DNA from: Clostridia bacterium
Lineage (GTDB): Bacteria; Bacillota; Clostridia; Oscillospirales; Acutalibacteraceae
NCBI GenBank assembly: GCA_017552845.1
Contig: JAFZOE010000309.1
Coordinates: 1 to 5,561, forward strand
Direction of reading: 5' to 3'
Length of the DNA stretch: 5,561 nt
A program made the position numbers and the translations under genes. Each line of letters starts with the position of its first letter. Within the stretch, counting starts at the first letter, position 1. Under the pieces are notes generated by a model. It made no database searches and was not told the origin of the DNA. It saw only the letters and a program-made list of their open reading frames with translations. Of the stretch, positions 1 to 5,561 are shown in pieces.

Positions 1-1404
1 GCCGATGTTAAAAAAGCGATTGACCGCGGTCTGTCGGCACTTTCGGCAATGCAGCAGAGCGACGGCGGATTCACAGACAGCGGCAAGAAAAACCCCGAGA
101 GCGCGGCGCAGGTAATAGTTGCGCTGACTGCGCTCGGCATAAATCCGCTGACCGATTCGAGATTTATCAAGGACGGCAAAAGCCCGGTCGACGCGATGCT
201 CGCTTACAAACTCAGCGACGGCGGATTCACTCACGACGACGGAAAATACAATTCCATGGCGACCGTCCAGGCGCTCTATTCGCTGGTTTCGATTTACCGC
301 ATGCAGAAGGGCACGGGCGCGCTCTATGATATTGACACAAGCATAAAGTTGCCGAAGGATTCGGGCGGCCAGGTTTATATCACGACAACCACCACACTGC
401 CCGTGCCGAAGCAGGATAATACCCCTTCAACCACCCGCGCGGCAGCCAAGAAAGCCGAACAGACAACCGCCGTATATTCATCATACAGCAGGCGAACAAC
501 TACCAGGCCCGATAAATCATCGAGCACAAAGAACACGGAAAAAACAACAGTTGCAGTTTCTTCAACTGCAGAGCGGAAAACAACGGCAAAGCCTGAAAAA
601 CCCGGCACAACCGCACCCTCAAAGCAGGAAAGAACCAAGCCTTCCGGAAAAGCCGAAGAAATAACATCGGTTACTTATTCGGAGTCTTTTATTGAGGAAG
701 AAGAGACAACGTATATTCCCGACATTCCGGAATCCGAAACCAAAACTGAAATAGAAGAAACCGTTGAGAGAGAAAATAAAACATCAGCTCACGATGATGA
801 GAACGAAAAGGATTCGCTTCCGAAAATTAAGATTTATCTGATTTCGGGAGTATGGGCGCTTGCGCTCGCGGGCGCGGCAGTCCTTATTATCAAAAAGAAT
901 AAGGAAGCAATCAACTACATTATCATATTTGCCGTTGCCGCCGCGGGCACGGCAGGCATATTCTTCGGCGATATTAAAACTCCCGATGAATACTACAAAA
1001 CTCCGGGTGTCACTGCATCCGAAACCGTCACGGTCACGATGAGCATCACCTGCGAAACAGTTGCGGGCGAAGGGGAAGAGAGCATCACGCCCTCCGACGG
1101 AATCATCCTGCCCGAGACGGAATTCACTCTCGACGAGGGCTCGACAGTCTATGACTGCCTCATTTACGCGGCAAAGAAATACAAGATTCAGATTGAAGAC
1201 AATACGCAGACTCTGACCGATCATTCGCGCGCCTACATTGCCGGCATCAATTATCTCTATGAATTCGATTACGGCAATCTCTCGGGCTGGATGTATTCGG
1301 TAAACGGCGAATTTGCCGACAGGGGCTGCGGTGAATATACATTGAGCGACGGCGACATTATAAAATGGCAATATACACGCAATATCGGAGATGATCTTAA
1401 ATGA
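1..1404 (+). CDS. Surface protein with prenyltransferase-like repeats and transcobalamin-like (DUF4430) domain, 5'-partial
   Basis: The reading frame is open from base 1, so the N-terminus lies upstream; 467 residues are visible, and the ATG at 49 is internal. Residue numbers count from base 1. Residues 1-105 hold two squalene-cyclase/prenyltransferase-type helical repeats, each with an SDGGF motif (about 20-24 and 72-76). Residues 127-274 are a Thr/Ser/Pro/Lys/Glu-rich linker, probably disordered and able to span the cell wall. Two hydrophobic segments (276-298 and 303-322) are separated by KKNKE and suggest a membrane hairpin with both flanking domains outside. Residues 340-463 match the transcobalamin-like C-terminal domain: a GSTVYDCL stretch, then the hallmark GWMYSVNG and a final SDGDIIKWQYT strand. 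Family knowledge: this domain and an alpha-alpha barrel form mammalian intrinsic factor and transcobalamin. The inferred role is extracellular capture of cobalamin or a similar ligand for the ECF transporter encoded immediately downstream, whose first gene overlaps by ATGA. The domain calls are firm and the ligand is inferred. Confidence 0.88.
   Translation, partial: ADVKKAIDRGLSALSAMQQSDGGFTDSGKKNPESAAQVIVALTALGINPLTDSRFIKDGKSPVDAMLAYKLSDGGFTHDDGKYNSMATVQALYSLVSIYRMQKGTGALYDIDTSIKLPKDSGGQVYITTTTTLPVPKQDNTPSTTRAAAKKAEQTTAVYSSYSRRTTTRPDKSSSTKNTEKTTVAVSSTAERKTTAKPEKPGTTAPSKQERTKPSGKAEEITSVTYSESFIEEEETTYIPDIPESETKTEIEETVERENKTSAHDDENEKDSLPKIKIYLISGVWALALAGAAVLIIKKNKEAINYIIIFAVAAAGTAGIFFGDIKTPDEYYKTPGVTASETVTVTMSITCETVAGEGEESITPSDGIILPETEFTLDEGSTVYDCLIYAAKKYKIQIEDNTQTLTDHSRAYIAGINYLYEFDYGNLSGWMYSVNGEFADRGCGEYTLSDGDIIKWQYTRNIGDDLK
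58..230 (+). repeat. 17-nt direct repeat encoding the SDGGFT motif of two helical repeats
   Basis: The 17-mer AGCGACGGCGGATTCAC is present exactly at 58-74 and again at 214-230. The offset is 156 nt, or 52 codons, so both copies are in frame and encode Ser-Asp-Gly-Gly-Phe-Thr. The spacing fits the roughly 50-residue period of the squalene-cyclase/prenyltransferase repeat fold. The repeat is therefore best explained as a conserved protein motif within tandem domains, not as a mobile or regulatory element. Further copies may lie upstream of the window. Confidence 0.8.
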
Positions 1405-2327
1405 TTGATTTTGCTTCATTCAATCCCGCCGCCGTATTCGGATATTTCATAATAACGGCTGTTATCGCAATGTTTAATCTCAATCCGGTAACCGCCGTTA
1501 TTTCGCTTATCGGCTCGCTCTCGCTTATGCTGATTCGCGGAAAGGGCGGAAAATACGGTGTGCATATTTTAGCGCTGCTTACGGCGGCGGGCTGCTGCAT
1601 TATCAATCCGCTTTTCAGTCACAACGGAAAAACAGTCCTGCTCGTCATCAATAATAACCCCGTTACCTTTGAGGCCTTTGTTTTCGGGCTTGTAACGGGC
1701 ATTACCGCAGCATCGGTTATCTACTGGTATTCGTCATTTGCGGATATAATGACCTCGGATAAAATAATCTATACTATCGGCAAGGCCTCACCAAAGGCCG
1801 CGCTGATTTTGACTATGGCACTGCGCTTCATTCCGCTTTTCGCGAGGCAGGCAAAGGAAATCAACGCCTCGCAGAAAGCAATGGGGCTTTATAAAAACGA
1901 GACAATAATCTCGCGGATACGCGGAGTTTCAAGAGTTTTCTCGGCAATGATAACTTACGCTACCGAGAATATAATCATCACTGCGGACAGCATGGCGGCA
2001 AGAGGATATACTGGCAGAAAGCGCAGGCCGTATGCGCTGTTTTCTTTCAAAAGACGCGATGCGGTATTTACAATTGTTTTTCTTCTGCTCGCAGGAATAT
2101 CAATCTTTTCAACGGCGAGCGGCGCATTTGATTTCTGGTTCTATCCCGAAATCACGGCTATACGCACCGACGCGGCGGCAATCGCCGGCTATACCGCATT
2201 TGCCTTTCTCTGCATGATGCCGACATTTATCGAAGGAGGTGACCGGCTCAGATGGCGTTATTTGAAATCAACAATCTCAGTTTCTCATATCCCGCAGGCG
2301 GGCGGATTCTCGACGGAGTCAACCTGA
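1401..2327 (+). CDS. ECF transporter transmembrane coupling component (EcfT family, CbrV-like)
   Basis: This 308-residue membrane protein couples the ATPases to the substrate-binding S component. Hydrophobic segments lie at about 8-25, 28-45, 54-70, 90-112, 220-238 and 257-277. Between them is the long amphipathic coupling region (about 134-215) typical of the CbiQ/EcfT family, including ALRFIPLFARQAKEI (140-154). EcfT proteins carry two Ala-Arg-X motifs that contact the ATPases. The second is intact here (A200-R201-G202), while the first position reads A160-M161-G162. A family-like RWRYLKS stretch (284-290) closes the recognisable domain; the last 18 residues look like an unconserved tail. 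The start overlaps the upstream stop as ATGA, with GGAG at 1387-1390 ten bases before it. The 3' end overlaps the ATPase gene by 76 nt. The fused ATPase and dedicated S gene next door mark a group I (dedicated) ECF system. CbrV is the likely name if the substrate is cobalamin. Confidence 0.92.
   Translation: MIDFASFNPAAVFGYFIITAVIAMFNLNPVTAVISLIGSLSLMLIRGKGGKYGVHILALLTAAGCCIINPLFSHNGKTVLLVINNNPVTFEAFVFGLVTGITAASVIYWYSSFADIMTSDKIIYTIGKASPKAALILTMALRFIPLFARQAKEINASQKAMGLYKNETIISRIRGVSRVFSAMITYATENIIITADSMAARGYTGRKRRPYALFSFKRRDAVFTIVFLLLAGISIFSTASGAFDFWFYPEITAIRTDAAAIAGYTAFAFLCMMPTFIEGGDRLRWRYLKSTISVSHIPQAGGFSTEST
2233..2242 (+). promoter_or_regulatory. Strong ribosome binding site for the ATPase gene, inside the EcfT coding region
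   Basis: AAGGAGGTGA, a near-perfect complement to the 3' end of 16S rRNA, sits 9 nt before the ATG at 2252. It lies within EcfT codons for Glu-Gly-Gly-Asp (about residues 278-281). It fixes the start of the ATPase gene despite the 76-nt overlap, and suggests that gene can initiate at a high rate independently of translational coupling. Confidence 0.88.
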
Positions 2328-3877
2328 AAATCGAGCGCGGTGACTTCCTTATTCTCTGCGGCCCCACAGGCAGCGGAAAGACAACTCTTCTGCGCCTTGT
2401 GAAGCCCGAGCTCTCCCCGAAGGGCGAGAGGGGCGGAGAGATTCTTTATGACGGCAAAAATATCGATTCGCTGACGCCTTCCGAAAGCGTTAAAATCGGC
2501 TTTGTCTGCCAGTCTGCCGAGCATCAGACCGTGACCGATAAGGTCTGGCACGAAATAGCCTTCGGCATGGAGAATCTGAAATTCACGCAGTCCGAAATGA
2601 GCCGCAGAATCGCGGAGATTTCGGGATATTTCGGCATTGATTCGCTCTTCGATAAGAATATATCCGAGCTGTCGGGAGGGCAGAAGCAGACTGTCGCGCT
2701 CGCCTCGGTGCTCGCGATGAATCCCGACGTGATAATATTCGACGAGCCGACTTCCCAGCTCGATCCGGTCGCAGCGGGTGAATTCCTTGCATCGCTCAAA
2801 AAAATCAACGACGAGCAGGGAATTACAATAATCATAACCGAGCACCGCCTCGAAAACGTGATACCGCTCGCAAATAAAATCGCCGTGCTTGGCGGCGGAA
2901 AGATCACGCTCTGCGGTGATACCCGCGAAGCCGTGAAAAACATAGGGCGCAGGGACTTTCTCTTTGATTCCCTGCCCGGAAGCGCAAAGCTTTTCAATAT
3001 TCTCTGCGGCGAGGGCGAATGCCCTCTGACAGTGCGCGAGGGGCGCGAATTCCTTGAAAAATCGGGTTTTTCGGATTCTCTCGGCAAAGCGGACCGCATT
3101 TCAATTCCCGAGAAAGAAGATAAAATAAAAGACCCCGCTCTGGAAATACGGGATGTCTGTTTCCGATATTCAAAAGATGAGCCGGATGTGCTTTTCAACA
3201 CCTCGCTGACCGCCGCAAAGGGAGAAATCCTCTGCGTTCTCGGCGCGAACGGCTCAGGTAAATCGACCCTGCTATATGCAATTTCTGGGCTTGTGCGCCC
3301 CTACGCAGGCAAAATCGAAATATTCGGCAAAAATATAAAGAAATACAGCGGCCAGTCGCTATATGACAACTGCGTTGCCCTGCTCCCGCAGAACGCTCAG
3401 TCCGTATTCGTTAAAAGCACTCTGAGGGAAGAGCTTGCGGAGGTCGGGGCCGGTTTCGATATAATTCCCTATGATTTGAGCTATGCGGCGGATATTCATC
3501 CCTACGACCTGAGCGGCGGCGAAATGCAGCTCGCGGCGCTCGCAAAAGTGCTCGCATCAAAGCCGCGCCTGCTTCTGCTCGACGAGCCGACAAAAGGGCT
3601 TGATTCTCAGGCAAAAAGAACGGTCTGTGAAGTGCTGAAAGCCCTTAAAAATCAAGGGATTACAATTATTTCAGTCACCCACGATGTGAAATTTGCCGCT
3701 CTTTGCTCCGACCGCGCCGCAATGTTCTTCAGAGGGGCGGTCACGGCGGTTGACGAGCCGCACAGATTCTTTGCCGAAAACATTTTTTACACGACCTCCA
3801 TCAACCGTATAGCCTCGCCCTTCAATCCTTATATCATAACGCTTGAAGACGCGGAAAAATGTCTCGGAGGCGCATGA
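2252..3877 (+). CDS. Fused double ATPase of an ECF transporter (EcfA-EcfA', CbrU-like)
   Basis: This 541-residue cytoplasmic protein joins both ATPase halves of an ECF transporter in one chain and hydrolyses ATP to drive uptake. ABC domain 1 (about 1-225) has Walker A GPTGSGKT (37-44), Q-loop Q87, signature LSGGQ (140-144), Walker B VIIFDEP (160-166, catalytic E165) and H-loop H198. ABC domain 2 (about 297-500) has GANGSGKS (331-338), Q380, LSGGE (420-424), LLLLDEP (440-446, E445) and H477. All key residues are present, so both sites look competent. The linker carries a CPLTVREGREFL segment (257-268), and the C-terminus has an FFAENIFYTTSINRI segment (506-520); both resemble conserved parts of duplicated ECF ATPases as recalled. 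The Q-loop-to-signature distance in domain 2 is 40 residues against 53 in domain 1, so its helical subdomain is compact. The ATG at 2252 is set by an excellent ribosome binding site. The stop TGA (3875-3877) shares a base with the next start. Confidence 0.95.
   Translation: MALFEINNLSFSYPAGGRILDGVNLKIERGDFLILCGPTGSGKTTLLRLVKPELSPKGERGGEILYDGKNIDSLTPSESVKIGFVCQSAEHQTVTDKVWHEIAFGMENLKFTQSEMSRRIAEISGYFGIDSLFDKNISELSGGQKQTVALASVLAMNPDVIIFDEPTSQLDPVAAGEFLASLKKINDEQGITIIITEHRLENVIPLANKIAVLGGGKITLCGDTREAVKNIGRRDFLFDSLPGSAKLFNILCGEGECPLTVREGREFLEKSGFSDSLGKADRISIPEKEDKIKDPALEIRDVCFRYSKDEPDVLFNTSLTAAKGEILCVLGANGSGKSTLLYAISGLVRPYAGKIEIFGKNIKKYSGQSLYDNCVALLPQNAQSVFVKSTLREELAEVGAGFDIIPYDLSYAADIHPYDLSGGEMQLAALAKVLASKPRLLLLDEPTKGLDSQAKRTVCEVLKALKNQGITIISVTHDVKFAALCSDRAAMFFRGAVTAVDEPHRFFAENIFYTTSINRIASPFNPYIITLEDAEKCLGGA
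3866..3870 (+). promoter_or_regulatory. Ribosome binding site that decides the S-component start
   Basis: GGAGG lies within the last codons of the ATPase gene. It is 6 nt before the ATG at 3877, only 3 nt before the ATG at 3874, and downstream of the ATG at 3859. Spacing favours 3877, making a TGATG stop-start junction with the ATPase gene; 3874 (an ATGA overlap) is the second choice. The 3859 start would put the binding site inside its own gene. Confidence 0.75.
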
Positions 3878-4575
3878 TGAATACAGAAAGAATCAGCCCT
3901 CTCAAAAAGATACTATCCGTTTTCATTCCGTTTATTCTCATGCCCGCGCTTGTGATTTCGGGGCTTTTCGTCTTCAGGGCGAGGGGAATGCTCTGGATGA
4001 TTACCGCCGTCTGCGCACTGACTCTCGTTATCTTCTTCTGCGGATTTGAAAAGAGAAAGACGGGAACCAGGCGGCTTGTGCTGACTGCCGTTTTCATCGC
4101 ATTCGCCTCAATCGGCAGAATTATCTGCTCTCCTCTGCCGGGCGTGAATCCGATAACGGCGGTGACCGTGCTCGCGGCGGTATATCTCGGCGGCGAGGCG
4201 GGCTTTATGATAGGCGCATTCTCGGTGCTCATCTCGAATATTGCGGCGTCGCAGGGAACCTGGACTCCGTTCCAGATGCTCGCCTGGGGGCTTATCGGAA
4301 TGGTCGCAGGCCTGCTAGGCAGATTCCTCGAAGGGCATAAAATCCGCCTTTGCATCTATACGCTGACCGCGGGAGTCGCCTATTCGCTGATAATGGATAT
4401 TTTCACAGTAATATGGGAGATGAACGGCTTCACTGTCTCCGCCTACCGCGCGGTAATTATAACCGCCCTGCCGTTCACGGCAACCTACGCGCTCTCGAAT
4501 GTGCTCTTCACGCTCCTGCTTGAAAAACCCTTCCGCGAAAAACTCGGAAGGATTAAGGTGAAATATGAAATTTAA
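3877..4575 (+). CDS. ECF transporter substrate-binding S component (CbrT-like, probable cobalamin or related ligand)
   Basis: This 232-residue integral membrane protein should bind the vitamin and toggle within the membrane against EcfT. Hydrophobic segments at about 68-84, 92-105, 108-124, 131-148, 158-180 and 192-216 form the usual six-helix S-component core. Two further segments (about 12-34 and 38-57) precede it. The first core helix carries the A-x3-A pattern (A71-VFI-A75) known to mediate S-EcfT contact. The GVNPITAV (89-96) and QGTWTPFQMLAWGLIG (126-141) stretches recall the ECF_trnsprt-type S components seen beside dedicated ATPases. Family membership is clear. The substrate is inferred from the neighbouring transcobalamin-like protein and the operon's resemblance to predicted cbrTUV clusters. 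It is the last gene of the operon and is followed by a terminator. Starts at 3874 or 3859 are possible and would add one or six residues. Confidence 0.88.
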   Translation: MNTERISPLKKILSVFIPFILMPALVISGLFVFRARGMLWMITAVCALTLVIFFCGFEKRKTGTRRLVLTAVFIAFASIGRIICSPLPGVNPITAVTVLAAVYLGGEAGFMIGAFSVLISNIAASQGTWTPFQMLAWGLIGMVAGLLGRFLEGHKIRLCIYTLTAGVAYSLIMDIFTVIWEMNGFTVSAYRAVIITALPFTATYALSNVLFTLLLEKPFREKLGRIKVKYEI

Positions 4576-4609
4576 CGGGACTGTCTTGCGACAATCCCGT
4601 TTTTCTTTT
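4574..4609 (+). terminator. Rho-independent terminator closing the ECF operon
   Basis: A 12-bp stem pairs 4574-4585 (AACGGGACTGTC) with 4590-4601 (GACAATCCCGTT), with one internal C-A mismatch and a four-base TTGC loop. The T-run TTTTTCTTTT follows at 4600-4609. The left arm begins inside the TAA stop of the S-component gene. Read in the opposite direction, the hairpin lies about 9 nt past the stop of the convergent MFS gene, but the bases beyond it (AAATTTCATATTTC) are a weak T-tract. It should work mainly on the + strand, with possible partial bidirectional use. Confidence 0.93.
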
Positions 4610-4610
4610 A

Positions 4611-5561
4611 TTAAAGCTTCTCGTCCTTACCGACGGCGTAGATTTCTTCTTCGCTCGCGCCGGCGTTGGCAAGGCGTTCTCTCTCTTCGAGAATCTTGAT
4701 GACCTTCGCGTGCTTTTCATCCGTATAATCCCAGAAGAGAGCGTAGGGAATGATACAGAGCAGGTGGCCGACAAAGTCGAATGCCATACCTATCATCATA
4801 CACTTGCTTCTGATATCGTCAACGAAAAGGATATCATAGTCGGAAGTGAAGCCGACGCGGTAGAAAAGAATAGGAATGATAAGGCTGATAATCGCGGAGA
4901 ACGGGCCTGTGAACCAGCCGACGATGCCGGTGTAATTCTCAAGCCTCTCGCCAGAAAGATACATCTGATAGTCCCTGAGGCGGACTCCCATATCCTGGTC
5001 CGCGAGCTCAATCGCGCTGTTGAGCATATCGCCTATGCAGAGCGCAATCAGCATAACGAGGCCGCTCATAAAATAATTGTCCTTGAAGAAATAGAAGGCG
5101 CAGATGTATCCGAAGCACTGCCCCGCGAGCACAAGGCGCTTGAAGAGAACAAGCGTCTTATACTGGAATCTCTTTCTTATCCACGGAGCGAGGAACGCGC
5201 CGGGGTTGCCGACCATCGAGACAAGATTCTGGACTATGACATAGATGATGCCTCTCTCGCGCCAGGTGTAGATAAGAATTATATCCTTGACATAGAGCGA
5301 ACCGTTGCCCAGAGCGTCGATGAGACCTGAAATAGCGTTTATCCAGTGATACTTATTTTTGATAACGCCCCTGACGCCGTCCCAGAACGGGATGTATTTT
5401 TTCTTTTCAAGCGGCGGCTGGGGAATTCTCTCCTTTATGCCGCCGATACCGCTGAACATAAGCAGGGTGCAGAGCATCATCATAATCGGGATAATGTATC
5501 TGTATGTATTTATATTCGTGATATCGCCCGTGAAGGTGGACGCGAGCAGGGGAAGAACCGA
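4611..5561 (-). CDS. MFS secondary transporter, GPH/MFS_2-like, 5'-partial (C-terminal part)
   Basis: The frame is open from the right edge to TAA at 4613-4611, giving 316 residues without the N-terminus; an ATG at 5483-5481 is internal. Numbering from the edge, hydrophobic segments at about 22-42, 73-97, 104-127, 135-158, 163-186, 212-236 and 253-277 fit helices 6-12 of a 12-helix transporter. A hydrophilic loop (43-70) matches the central cytoplasmic loop. The stretch at 187-208 (ADQDMGVRLRDYQMYLSGERLE) resembles the charged helix 10-11 loop of the glycoside-pentoside-hexuronide/cation symporter group, where an Asp-Tyr followed by a Gly-Glu/Arg-hydrophobic-Glu pattern is typical. The C-terminus is a charged cytoplasmic tail (about 279-316). 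A cation-coupled sugar or glycoside substrate is the family expectation, but this member is divergent and its substrate cannot be named. It converges on the ECF operon and is probably functionally unrelated. Confidence 0.82.
   Translation of the reverse strand, partial: SVLPLLASTFTGDITNINTYRYIIPIMMMLCTLLMFSGIGGIKERIPQPPLEKKKYIPFWDGVRGVIKNKYHWINAISGLIDALGNGSLYVKDIILIYTWRERGIIYVIVQNLVSMVGNPGAFLAPWIRKRFQYKTLVLFKRLVLAGQCFGYICAFYFFKDNYFMSGLVMLIALCIGDMLNSAIELADQDMGVRLRDYQMYLSGERLENYTGIVGWFTGPFSAIISLIIPILFYRVGFTSDYDILFVDDIRSKCMMIGMAFDFVGHLLCIIPYALFWDYTDEKHAKVIKILEERERLANAGASEEEIYAVGKDEKL

Noticed and set aside
49..51. ATG at 49 as the start of the first gene
   Set aside because: The frame is open to base 1, and the upstream codons (ADVKKAIDRGLSALSAM) continue the helical repeat, so this Met is internal.
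382..411. ACN-rich tract (Thr codons) as a simple-sequence or regulatory repeat
   Set aside because: It is short and imperfect, and simply encodes the Thr-rich start of the surface protein linker.
784..1419. 211-codon open frame on the - strand opposite the DUF4430 protein
   Set aside because: It lies antisense to a gene with clear domain motifs and shows no recognisable motif of its own; it reads as a codon-bias shadow.
2252..2327. Possible frameshift or sequencing error joining EcfT and the ATPase
   Set aside because: The ATPase has its own excellent ribosome binding site and natural N-terminus, and EcfT keeps its end motif before the overlap tail, so two intact genes explain the data.
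2524..3201. 225-codon open frame on the - strand opposite the ATPase gene
   Set aside because: Ser/Arg-rich composition is typical of the antisense of a coding frame, and the + strand carries intact ABC motifs.
3859..3861. ATG at 3859 as the S-component start
   Set aside because: The GGAGG at 3866-3870 lies downstream of it and is well spaced for 3877. The added residues MSRRRM are not needed by the fold.
4710..5330. 206-codon + strand open frame after the terminator
   Set aside because: It is antisense to the MFS gene, and its charged, His/Asp/Glu-rich translation is what the complement of hydrophobic codons gives. No plausible ribosome binding site or motif was seen.

Overview
The window is a protein-dense stretch of roughly balanced GC, estimated by eye. 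It looks like a chromosomal fragment of an anaerobic Gram-positive Firmicute, most likely of the gut Clostridia/Oscillospiraceae type. The grounds are the strong AAGGAGGTGA-type ribosome binding sites, the Thr/Lys/Glu-rich cell-surface linker, a group I energy-coupling factor (ECF) transporter with a fused double ATPase, and tightly packed overlapping genes. Placement below class level is inference.

Positions 1-4575 (+ strand) hold the 3' part of one operon of four genes with no intergenic gaps. (1) The C-terminal 467 residues of a surface protein carry squalene-cyclase/prenyltransferase-type alpha-alpha repeats, a long charged Thr-rich linker, a two-helix membrane hairpin and a C-terminal transcobalamin-like (DUF4430) domain. 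(2) An EcfT-type membrane coupling protein. (3) A duplicated EcfA-type ATPase with two ABC domains in one chain. (4) An integral-membrane substrate-binding S component. Genes 1/2 overlap by an ATGA, genes 2/3 by 76 nt, and genes 3/4 by one nucleotide. A strong Rho-independent terminator follows at 4574-4609.

Together these genes read as a complete vitamin uptake system: an extracellular capture protein handing its ligand to an ECF importer (S for binding, T for coupling, AA for ATP hydrolysis). In mammals, intrinsic factor and transcobalamin combine an alpha-alpha barrel with the same kind of beta domain to hold cobalamin, so vitamin B12 or another corrinoid is the best substrate guess. The T/AA/S set resembles the predicted cobalamin transporter CbrVUT. 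The substrate is not proven by this sequence. The operon start, its promoter and any cobalamin riboswitch lie upstream of the window.

Positions 4611-5561 (- strand) hold the C-terminal 316 residues of a convergently transcribed secondary transporter of the major facilitator superfamily (MFS), GPH/MFS_2-like. It has no obvious functional link to the ECF operon, and its 5' end lies beyond the right edge.

No RNA gene, insertion sequence, CRISPR array or internal promoter was seen. There is no stretch longer than about 40 nt without a gene.
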